A DNA stretch of 64,000 nucleotides from Liolophura sinensis (Eukaryota; Mollusca; Polyplacophora; Chitonida; Chitonidae). Made by a program: the position numbers and the translations under genes. The number at the start of each line of letters is the position of its first letter. Positions within the stretch are counted from its first letter, which is position 1. This document shows, piece after piece, positions 61,501 through 64,000 of the stretch. The notes under the pieces were generated by a model. That model was given only the letters and a program-made list of their open reading frames with translations. It did no database searches and was not told where the DNA came from. The stretch lies in NCBI RefSeq assembly GCF_032854445.1, contig NC_088307.1:24937953-25001952 (forward strand), in the 5' to 3' direction.

Positions 61501-63949
61501 CCTTATTCAAGGGAGGTAATGTTAAGTTTGTTTGAAGGGAGATAACTTTTCATCAGATTCATTACTGATTAATGGAGTGGCCAAACAAACCTTAGTGATA
61601 AGATAAAACAGCCAGGACCATTTTTGGCAGTCTTATATTTGTTCAAGACCCCTTGCCTAGCACCAGTATATGGTATTAGTATATGGTATGGTAGTGTGCA
61701 AACGCTGGTCGTGTCCCAACAAATGGTACTTGTTATGGCCTCGCATTGCGCTCAGCGCTGAGAAGCTAGAGCAAGGAAGCATACATCAAGTGGAGGCAGC
61801 AATTGGGTGACATGGACTCACCCTGTCATCAGAAGACCCAGTGTATGTACACATACCTGATGACTCCTTGTCGTCATATGACTGAAAAATTGTTAAGTAT
61901 GACGTTAAGCCCCAAGCATTCATTCATTCACTTGTGTCAGTAACTTTCCAAATATAACTGGGGTCAAATAACAAACCAATGAATATATGGTCATTGGAGG
62001 CAGACATATCAGTGTGATTGGTTTTGTTGTTGCAGGTTGAAGACCAGATGAAGTTGTTACAACACTGCTGGAGTGAACTTATACTGTTAGACTTTATATA
62101 CAGACAGGTGAAAGAGAACTGGCAAGATGAATTTGTATTGGTCAGTATTCTTGCATGTGGTATATAGTCCCCCAAATAAAATAAATGTATTAGTAATGTA
62201 TGGCGTAAACACAAATCAAGAAAATTATACATAAATGTACTGGTAACATGTAAGTTGTGAAAATGGCATTCCCTGGAGGTTGATCATGCACAATGATTTT
62301 AATCGCTATTTTTGTACTTTTATCCTATTTTTCTTTGAAAGAAGAGTGGCAGATATCAATATGTGGTGTTTTCTTTTCTGTTTGTCTGTCCGATTTTGAT
62401 AAATTTTGATGTGCAGTTTTACTTTCTGGAACATTCGATGAAGTTTAAAAAAAAAAAAAAGACACCCTTATTCGTGCACATTAAATTTTTTGCATATTTC
62501 AAGATTTCCTTGATTCCAACTGGTCATTTCAATAGTTTCTGTTCAATATTTCCTTCAAATATTGTACTGAAGATTATTATCTAATGGGTGTTTGATTTTC
62601 TCCTTGATTTCAGGCCAGTGGACATCATATAGCCTGTGACTATTTTGATAAGATAGGCTTAGGAGATGTACGGGAGCGGCTCTTAGAACTCATCAAGAAG
62701 ATGAGGGACCTGAAAATAGACTATAACGAGTACATTTGTTTGAAGTTCCTCATCTTGCTCAATCCAGGTGAGTTATCCTACCCATGTAATCGGCAGGTCA
62801 GGGCATGGCACACTTAGACAAACAAAGGGGCGTTATTGTGACCTCAGGTATGCCGATTTCTCCAGCCATAAACCTGACTTCTGTGATATAAGTGAAAACA
62901 TTTTGAGCCCAGCATTTAACGCCATTCAAAGAAGGAACTAAAGCGACCTTTAATTTTTAAGTTACAAGGGGTAACTGTACCTGACTAATGAAATGTTTGA
63001 ATTATCAGTATGCCTCATATGAATTATCACTGTACCTGACTGATGAAATGTCTGAATTATCACTGTACCTGACTGATTAAATGTCTGAATTGTCAGTATG
63101 CCTGACTGATCAATTATCATTATGCCTCATATGAATTATCAGTGTACTTGACTGATGAAATGTATGAATTATCAGTGTACTTGATTGATGAAATGTCTGA
63201 ATTATCACTGTACCTGACTGATGAAATGTATGAATTATCACTGTACCTGACTGATGAAATGTATGACTTATCACTGTACCTGACTGATGAAATGTCTGAA
63301 TTATCACTGTACCTGGCTGATGAAATGTCTGAATTATCAGTGTACTTGACTGATGAAATGTCAGAATTATCACTGTACCTGACTGATTAAATGTCTGAAT
63401 TATCATTATACAAGACTGATTAAATGTCTGAATTATCACTATACCTGACTGATGAAATGTATGAATTATCACTGTACTTGACTGATGAAATGTCTGAATT
63501 ATCACTGTACCTGACTGATGAAATGTATGAATTATCACTGTACCTGACTGATGAAATGTCTGAATTATCATTATACAAGACTGATTAAATGTCTGAATTA
63601 TCACTGTACCTGACTGATGAAATGTCTGAATTATCAATATACCTGACTTGGTTTATGTGTGCATTATTTCTTTACCTGACCCTCCACTCTTCCTCCCTCA
63701 GATGTGTCGGGCGTGGACGGACGGGGCTTCGTGGAACAGTGTCAAGAGAAGGTCAACGCCTCCCTGCTCGAGTACTGTATGAACTTTCACCCCATGATGA
63801 AGGATAAGTTCGGTCAGGTGTTGCTAAGGCTACCCGAAATCCGCCTCGTTAGTATTCGCATGGAGGAGTACCTTTATTTCAAGCACATGAATGGCGAATT
63901 GCCAGAACAGACACTTCTGATGGAGATGTTACACTCGAAACGAAAGTGA
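24538..63949 (+). CDS. NR5A: NR5A (FTZ-F1/SF-1/LRH-1 class) nuclear receptor, whole gene model
   Basis: Nuclear transcription factor of the NR5A subfamily. Members bind extended half-sites (YCAAGGYCR) as monomers and control development, moulting or steroidogenic programmes in other animals. Seen here: coding join of one alternative first exon (24538-24625, 33568-33709 or 43411-43708) with 53378-53524, 59710-59850, 60445-61103, 62036-62140, 62614-62767 and 63702-63949. All junctions are GT-AG and in phase, giving 513, 531 or 583 residues. In the 531-residue form, zinc-finger cysteines are 75, 78, 92, 95 and 111, 117, 127, 130. The P-box CESCKG is at 92-97, the FTZ-F1 box at about 145-170, the hinge at about 171-293, the LBD at about 294-531, and AF-2 LLMEML near 521-526. 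The [15 protein letters not shown] box and [13 protein letters not shown] finger fit NR5A and not the related HR39 (NR5B). Subfamily identity is near certain; choice of first exon is inferred. Confidence 0.95.
24685..24817 (+). mobile_element. SINE family A, 3' half
   Basis: GGTCCTCCAGCAACCTGCGG, then TAAGTGAAATATCTTTGATT and AATAAAATAAAA. Lies 60 bases downstream of the 24.5-kb exon donor. Confidence 0.7.
24818..26269. other. No recognisable feature
   Basis: AT-rich sequence; only short unsupported frames. Confidence 0.4.
26270..26960. repeat. GAT/GACGACAAC-rich tandem array
   Basis: From about 26390 to 26720 a roughly 40-bp unit (AATGACGACAACAACACTAAT + GATAATGGTGATGACTATG) repeats about eight times. 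Flanks are GATGAT/ACGATGATG simple sequence. Open frames here are repeat products. Confidence 0.85.
27045..27183 (+). mobile_element. SINE family A, 3' half
   Basis: GGAAGGTCTGCCAGCAAACTGC, CGCCGTCGTATAAGTGAAAT, short deletion in the GAGTACGG box, AAATAAATAAGT tail. Confidence 0.75.
27184..28307. other. CpG-richer patch without recognised gene
   Basis: A CpG-richer block at about 27740-28020 contains CACGAGAGGCGCGAGAATG and an E-box-like CACGTGAC. No frame has a recognisable product; regulatory role possible but unsupported. Confidence 0.3.
28308..28556 (+). mobile_element. SINE family A, near full length
   Basis: GCCCAGGAGCCTCTCACCAA, TGTGAGTTCAAGTCCAGCTC, body with substitutions, GGCGTAAAATACCAATCGAT and an ATCAATCAATCA tail. 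Confidence 0.8.
28557..29450. other. No recognisable feature
   Basis: AT-rich; short frames only, none with a recognisable domain. Confidence 0.4.
29531..30173 (-). pseudogene. CpG-rich minus-strand ORF pair, unidentified
   Basis: On the minus strand an open frame of 145 codons (30173 to 29736) contains [20 protein letters not shown] and later [20 protein letters not shown], ending IPMEV-stop. A second frame (29731-29531) continues with [20 protein letters not shown]. The stretch is richer in CpG than its surroundings and could be a frameshifted remnant or a last exon with its 3' flank. No family is recognised, no convincing acceptor was found, and the plus strand is also open here (29455-29829). 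Low confidence that it was ever coding. Confidence 0.2.
30436..30565 (+). mobile_element. SINE family A, degraded with poly-C insertion
   Basis: CTTCCCTTCCGGTTGTACGT and GGGAAGGTCTGCAGCAACCC, then a run of C replacing the central body, then GCCGCCGTCATAACAGTGAT-like remnants. Confidence 0.6.
30600..30642. mobile_element. Terminal fragment of the MITE-like element
   Basis: AACAGACTTTCTGTTAAAAT is identical to the inverted-repeat arm at 20032-20051. Confidence 0.5.
30740..31002 (-). mobile_element. SINE family A, best full-length copy
   Basis: Runs on the minus strand from GGGGCCTCCGTGGCTAAGTC (tRNA-like A-box), GGTCGCTGTGAGTTCAAGTC (B-box region) through the complete conserved body to TAAATAAAG. 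It is the best-preserved copy here, suggesting comparatively recent insertion. Confidence 0.92.
31858..31912. repeat. AT dinucleotide microsatellite
   Basis: About 27 AT units. Confidence 0.95.
32268..32450. mobile_element. MITE-like element, diverged copy
   Basis: Shares TATTATGTTGAATATG, TGTGTTATAATAACAGAATAC and TTAGCATCACTC with the right half of 19822-20076; the 3' arm is diverged. Confidence 0.5.
33290..33567 (+). promoter_or_regulatory. Candidate proximal promoter and 5' leader of the 33.5-kb NR5A first exon
   Basis: A TATA-like CATAAAAGC lies at about 33290-33298. About 50 bases downstream, composition changes from AT-rich to CpG-rich up to the ATG at 33568. A TAG at 33451-33453 is in frame with that ATG, so the reading frame starts within this block. 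A leader spliced in at AG sites near 33503 or 33535 is an alternative. Confidence 0.4.
33568..33709 (+). CDS. NR5A: NR5A alternative first coding exon, 33.5 kb (47-codon N-terminus)
   Basis: The first ATG after the in-frame TAG at 33451 begins [14 protein letters not shown] and encodes 47 residues plus one base (GAA G|GTAGTT, GT at 33710-33711). The single leftover G pairs with CA at the start of exon 53378 to give alanine. The segment is acidic, with Asn and Ser/Pro stretches typical of an unstructured nuclear-receptor A/B region. No upstream acceptor is obvious, so this may be a true transcription-start exon. The open frame extends upstream of the ATG to 33454 but lacks another ATG. Confidence 0.65.
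33710..35720. other. NR5A first-intron sequence
   Basis: No exon or repeat I can support. A purine-rich G stretch lies at about 34080-34155. Confidence 0.5.
35726..36300. repeat. Tandem array, about 68-78 bp unit, first block
   Basis: Units read TATCCTTGCTATGTGTAAAC + ACATGTACGTGTACAATGT + AGAGATCTCTGCTCCTCATAC, with an optional GTACAT insertion. About eight units. Most contain GTAAACA. The frames named from these coordinates are repeat products. Confidence 0.92.
36296..36889 (+). repeat. Left arm of a large inverted repeat
   Basis: Nearly identical (a few mismatches, no indels: paired positions sum to 74186) to the reverse complement of 37297-37890. The arm holds about 360 bases of single-copy sequence plus three to four array units. 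Confidence 0.93.
36661..37063. repeat. Tandem array, second block
   Basis: About six more units of the array at 35726-36300, partly inside the inverted-repeat arm. Confidence 0.9.
37064..37142. repeat. 15-bp tandem repeat in the inverted-repeat spacer
   Basis: TATGAGTATCACTGC repeated about five times. Confidence 0.9.
37297..37890 (-). repeat. Right arm of the large inverted repeat
   Basis: Reverse complement of the left arm; the 407-bp spacer is 36890-37296. The same 94-codon frame is open in both arms only because they are copies. Confidence 0.93.
38080..38207 (+). mobile_element. SINE family A, 3' half
   Basis: GTCTGCCAGCAACCTGCAGA, ATAATGCTGGCCGCTGTATA, GTGAAATATTCTTGAGTGAA and AATAAATAAATC. 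Confidence 0.8.
38208..40241. other. NR5A intron sequence
   Basis: No supported exon. A short SINE family A remnant lies at 39355-39435 (CCTACCATAATGCTGGCCAT, AAATAAATAAAT). Confidence 0.5.
40242..40839 (+). CDS. Exon-like blocks of an unidentified protein inside the NR5A intron
   Basis: Three protein-like blocks are flanked by possible splice sites, all joinable in phase 0. Block a, 40242-40304 (after GGCTTTTAG), encodes [21 protein letters not shown]. Block b, 40457-40543, encodes [20 protein letters not shown] then ISKHSERTM and ends at GTAGGT. Block c, 40650-40839 (after TTTATAG), encodes [20 protein letters not shown], then [20 protein letters not shown] and [10 protein letters not shown], ending at GTATTT. 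Block c has a heptad-like, coiled-coil character and a coding look unusual for this intron. I do not recognise the family. It may be a nested gene, a decayed retrocopy, a further NR5A variant exon (block c ends in phase 1) or chance. Confidence 0.3.
40984..43320. other. NR5A intron sequence
   Basis: No supported exon. A SINE family C tail fragment lies at about 41885-42036 (TCTCCGTCCATGG, GTGAAAAATTCTTGTGTGGC, A run, AATAAATAAAA). Confidence 0.5.
43321..43708 (+). CDS. NR5A: NR5A alternative first coding exon, 43.4 kb (99-codon N-terminus)
   Basis: Possible acceptor GCATTTTTAG (AG at 43319-43320). The ATG at 43411-43413 has a good context (CACCATG), and an in-frame TGA lies upstream at 43342-43344. 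It encodes 99 residues plus one base, to a consensus donor (TTAG|GTGAGT, GT at 43709-43710). The phase again matches the 53378 acceptor. The peptide includes [15 protein letters not shown] and a Cys-rich degenerate repeat ([14 protein letters not shown], then a second [11 protein letters not shown]), reflecting a short internal tandem repeat in the DNA. Spliced after the 33.5-kb exon, its frame would reach a stop, so the two are mutually exclusive as coding starts. It may instead be a repeat that mimics an exon. Confidence 0.5.
44488..45420. repeat. 23-bp minisatellite with 28-bp leading units
   Basis: Four 28-bp units (GACATTGACAGTATTTGGGT + ACCATGGA) precede about 35 units of 23 bp (GACATTGATTTGGGTACCAT + GAA). 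A variant block (CATCGATAGTGAGTACCTTG) occurs at about 44881 and again at about 45366. The 87-281-codon [13 protein letters not shown] frames on the minus strand are repeat products. Confidence 0.96.
45421..48487. other. NR5A intron sequence
   Basis: A CAG|GTGAGT donor-like site at about 45567 lacks a plausible coding exon before it. Nothing else supported. Confidence 0.4.
48488..48590 (-). mobile_element. SINE family A, head-side fragment
   Basis: CAACCGCCCACAGGTTGCTG, AGGAGAAGAAGCCAGTATGA, GCTGGATTTGAACTCACAGT and GACCCCATT match the tRNA-proximal half. Confidence 0.7.
48591..51500. other. NR5A intron sequence
   Basis: Contains a TG/poly-G run (about 49550-49588) and T-rich tracts. No exon or gene recognised. 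Confidence 0.4.
51505..51884 (+). mobile_element. SINE family B, full length
   Basis: A-box-like ATAGCACAGTTGGTAGAGCG, B-box-like GGTCAATCCTGGGTCGAGTC, ACGACTGGTTGACCCGTATC, GAGGCACATTACATGCACTC, tail GTTAAGTATGACGTTAAACC and (CACT)n. Confidence 0.9.
52229..52594 (+). mobile_element. SINE family B, full length
   Basis: Same order of blocks as the preceding copy and same orientation, 345 bases downstream, ending GTTAAGTACGACGTTAAAC + CACTCACTCATTCA. Confidence 0.9.
52595..52830 (+). mobile_element. SINE with family B tail but a different head
   Basis: tRNA-like GGTTCAGGTTCAAACCCAGC head and an unrelated body, then the family B end CATATGACTCAAAAATTGTTCAGTACAGCATAAAGCCTT. It looks like a mosaic or a sister family sharing the 3' tail. 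Confidence 0.5.
53378..53524 (+). CDS. NR5A: NR5A shared exon: Ser-rich linker and first zinc finger
   Basis: Acceptor TTCCTTCCCTAG (AG at 53376-53377), donor AAAG|GTAAAC (GT at 53525-53526). After a split Ala codon it encodes [20 protein letters not shown], then [20 protein letters not shown] and LLTCESCK. Finger-1 cysteines are residues 75, 78, 92 and 95 of the 531-residue form. CESCKG is the NR5 P-box that reads the AGG half-site core. The exon ends inside the Gly codon after CESCK, a common intron position in nuclear-receptor genes. All proposed isoforms contain this exon. Confidence 0.95.
53595..53925. repeat. Degenerate tandem repeat, about 25-30 bp unit
   Basis: AATAATGACATCTGCCATTC-type units repeat about twelve times directly after the first zinc-finger exon. 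Confidence 0.8.
55028..55195 (+). mobile_element. SINE family A, 3' half
   Basis: TTTTCCCCGTACGTGAGACA, GTCTGCCAGCAATATGCGGA, GAGTACGGCAT...AAAACACAAATC and a short A-rich tail. Confidence 0.8.
57178..57319 (+). mobile_element. SINE family A, 3' half
   Basis: GCAGCAACCTGCGGATGGTC, CCCCCGGGCTGTGCCCGGTT, TATAAGTGAAATATTTTTGA and ATAAATAAAT. Confidence 0.85.
58658..59021. repeat. 43-bp minisatellite, eight units
   Basis: ACATTTGAAATCTAAGGTGG + GCTTTATGGACCATACTATC + AAT repeats almost exactly, ending in a truncated duplicate unit. Confidence 0.95.
59710..59850 (+). CDS. NR5A: NR5A shared exon: second zinc finger
   Basis: Acceptor TTCCCTGTAG (AG at 59708-59709), donor GAAG|GTATGT (GT at 59851-59852). 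It encodes [20 protein letters not shown], then [19 protein letters not shown] and LQVGMKLEA. Finger-2 cysteines are residues 111, 117, 127 and 130. FFKRTVQN is the recognition-helix continuation. The VDNRN/DKSQ segment differs slightly from vertebrate and insect versions, but all metal ligands are present. A SINE lies about 40 bases past the donor. Confidence 0.95.
59891..60058 (+). mobile_element. SINE family A, head-truncated, in NR5A intron
   Basis: CGTGCGTGGGAAGGTCTGTC, CACCATAATGCTG-like core, CGTATAAGTGAAATATTCTT, GTGTAAAACGCCAAGC and five AAAT units. Begins about 40 bases after the second zinc-finger exon. Confidence 0.85.
60445..61103 (+). CDS. NR5A: NR5A shared exon: FTZ-F1 box, hinge and start of LBD
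   Basis: Acceptor CCTGTTGCAG (AG at 60443-60444), donor CTTAAG|GTATCT (GT at 61104-61105). It encodes residues 145-363. First comes [20 protein letters not shown], the FTZ-F1 box that contacts bases 5' of the half-site in this family, then a Gln-rich run. A long Pro/Ser/Thr/His-rich hinge follows. From about residue 294 (LPHLIKEMQ) the LBD begins, ending with the nuclear-receptor signature [12 protein letters not shown]. The exon is clearly more GC-rich than its surroundings. The open frame continues past the donor to a TGA at 61128-61130, so intron retention would truncate the LBD after VSIKDIAQ. Confidence 0.95.
61104..61280 (+). terminator. Possible intronic stop and poly(A) signals after the hinge exon
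   Basis: Reading through the donor adds eight residues and stops at TGA 61128-61130. Two AATAAA hexamers follow at 61266-61271 and 61275-61280. The arrangement would permit a short receptor with intact DNA-binding domain and FTZ-F1 box but an LBD cut after about helix 5. AATAAA is frequent in AT-rich DNA, so usage is uncertain. Confidence 0.3.
61735..61932 (+). mobile_element. SINE family B, internally deleted
   Basis: GGTACTTGTTATGGCCTCGC, a short body and the full tail GACTGAAAAATTGTTAAGTA + TGACGTTAAGCCCCAAGCAT + TCATTCA, 104 bases upstream of the next NR5A exon. Confidence 0.7.
62036..62140 (+). CDS. NR5A: NR5A shared exon: LBD core helices
   Basis: Acceptor TTTTGTTGTTGCAG (AG at 62034-62035). 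It encodes 35 residues, [20 protein letters not shown] then [15 protein letters not shown], completing the LBD signature ([13 protein letters not shown]). The end at 62140 uses GTCAGT, a weak donor. It is preferred because it is phase 0, like the next acceptor, and keeps helix-5 to beta-turn continuity. A better-looking CAG|GTGAAA at 62107 would shift the frame. Confidence 0.85.
62614..62767 (+). CDS. NR5A: NR5A shared exon: LBD middle helices
   Basis: Acceptor CTTGATTTCAG (AG at 62612-62613), donor CCAG|GTGAGT (GT at 62768-62769). It encodes residues 399-449 and the first base of codon 450: [20 protein letters not shown], then helices through [20 protein letters not shown] and [11 protein letters not shown]. 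The CLKFL motif is the family's helix around H8. The helix after FDKIGLGD occupies the position of H6, which decides in NR5A proteins whether the lipid pocket is open or filled; sequence alone does not settle that here. Confidence 0.92.
62800..62935 (+). mobile_element. SINE family C-like tail fragment
   Basis: CTCCAGCCATAAACCTGACT, ATATAAGTGAAAACATTTTG and TTAACGCCATTCAAAG, starting some 30 bases past the 62767 exon end. Confidence 0.5.
62970..63648. repeat. 33-bp minisatellite, about 20 units, in last NR5A intron
   Basis: TGAATTATCACTGTACCTGA + CTGATGAAATGTC repeated. Because 33 is a multiple of three, frames stay open on both strands (63110-63637 minus, 63142-63390 plus), but these are repeat products. 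The array ends about 50 bases before the terminal exon. Confidence 0.96.
63702..63949 (+). CDS. NR5A: NR5A terminal coding exon: H9 to AF-2
   Basis: Acceptor CTTCCTCCCTCAG (AG at 63700-63701). It encodes residues 450-531 and TGA (63947-63949), including [35 protein letters not shown] and the terminal [17 protein letters not shown] is the AF-2 coactivator helix; vertebrate NR5A proteins end almost identically. In vertebrate LRH-1 the Tyr and Lys of YLYYK contact the phospholipid head group, and both are kept here (YLYFK). The acceptor follows a 33-bp tandem array by about 50 bases. Confidence 0.95.
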
Positions 63950-64000
63950 AAGCTTGGCTCATTTTCTTTGTTTTTGCTGCACACCAGTTCACCGGTTATC
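63950..64000 (+). other. Start of NR5A 3' UTR
   Basis: The 51 bases after the TGA show no poly(A) signal. The untranslated region runs off the window. Confidence 0.8.

Noticed and set aside
62036-62106. Exon end at the CAG|GTGAAA site near 62107
   Set aside because: It would leave two extra bases and break the frame with the next exon; only the 62140 end keeps the ligand-binding domain intact.
63110-63637. 175-codon minus-strand frame with [11 protein letters not shown] repeats, and plus frames in the same place
   Set aside because: The 33-bp unit keeps every frame open on both strands. It lies inside the last NR5A intron.

Overview
This is an animal nuclear genome window: AT-rich, with spliceosomal introns, several tRNA-derived SINE families, many tandem arrays, and no bacterial-style gene packing. 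The only protein gene I can identify with confidence is a complete NR5A (FTZ-F1 / SF-1 / LRH-1 class) nuclear receptor on the + strand, whose shared coding exons run from 53378 to the stop codon at 63947-63949. The SINEs (tails reading like ...GAGTACGGCGTAAAACACCAATC + AAATAAAT, or ...AAGTACGACGTTAAAC + CACTCACT) and the receptor sequence suggest a lophotrochozoan, probably a mollusc and possibly a brachiopod. The species is inference.

Receptor gene. Six shared exons (53378-53524, 59710-59850, 60445-61103, 62036-62140, 62614-62767, 63702-63949) join in phase. They encode a two-zinc-finger DNA-binding domain with the NR5A P-box (CESCKG), the FTZ-F1 box, a proline-rich hinge, and a ligand-binding domain ending in an LLMEML AF-2 helix. 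The shared acceptor at 53378 takes one leftover base. Three separate upstream exons each start with an ATG and end, after exactly one leftover base, at a donor: 24538-24625 (29 codons, GTAAGC), 33568-33709 (47 codons, GTAGTT) and 43411-43708 (99 codons, GTGAGT). They predict receptors of 513, 531 and 583 residues that differ only at the N-terminus. The first and third have plausible acceptors just upstream, and a CpG-rich block ending in AAG|GTAAGT at 15300 is a good candidate for a distal untranslated first exon. This multi-start architecture, comparable in principle to the alpha/beta forms of Drosophila ftz-f1, is the main biological finding.

Layout. 1-14600: no recognisable gene; SINEs, a diverged dispersed repeat pair (830-1160 and 9930-10235), a GATT microsatellite and CpG-richer patches. 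14640-15300: putative distal promoter and leader exon. 15800-33300: minisatellites (notably a 31-bp array at 20279-20945), SINEs, a MITE-like inverted-repeat family, and an unexplained CpG-rich ORF patch at 29.5-30.2 kb. 33290-53377: the long first intron(s) of the receptor, with a 594-bp-arm fold-back repeat (36296-37890), a 23-bp array at 44488-45420, tandem SINE copies at 51.5-52.8 kb, and exon-like blocks of an unidentified protein at 40242-40839. 53378-63949: the receptor body, with SINEs and two further arrays in its introns. The last 51 bases are 3' UTR.

Coordinates of SINEs and arrays are by eye and may be off by several bases at their ends. Splice coordinates come from base counting and phase checks.
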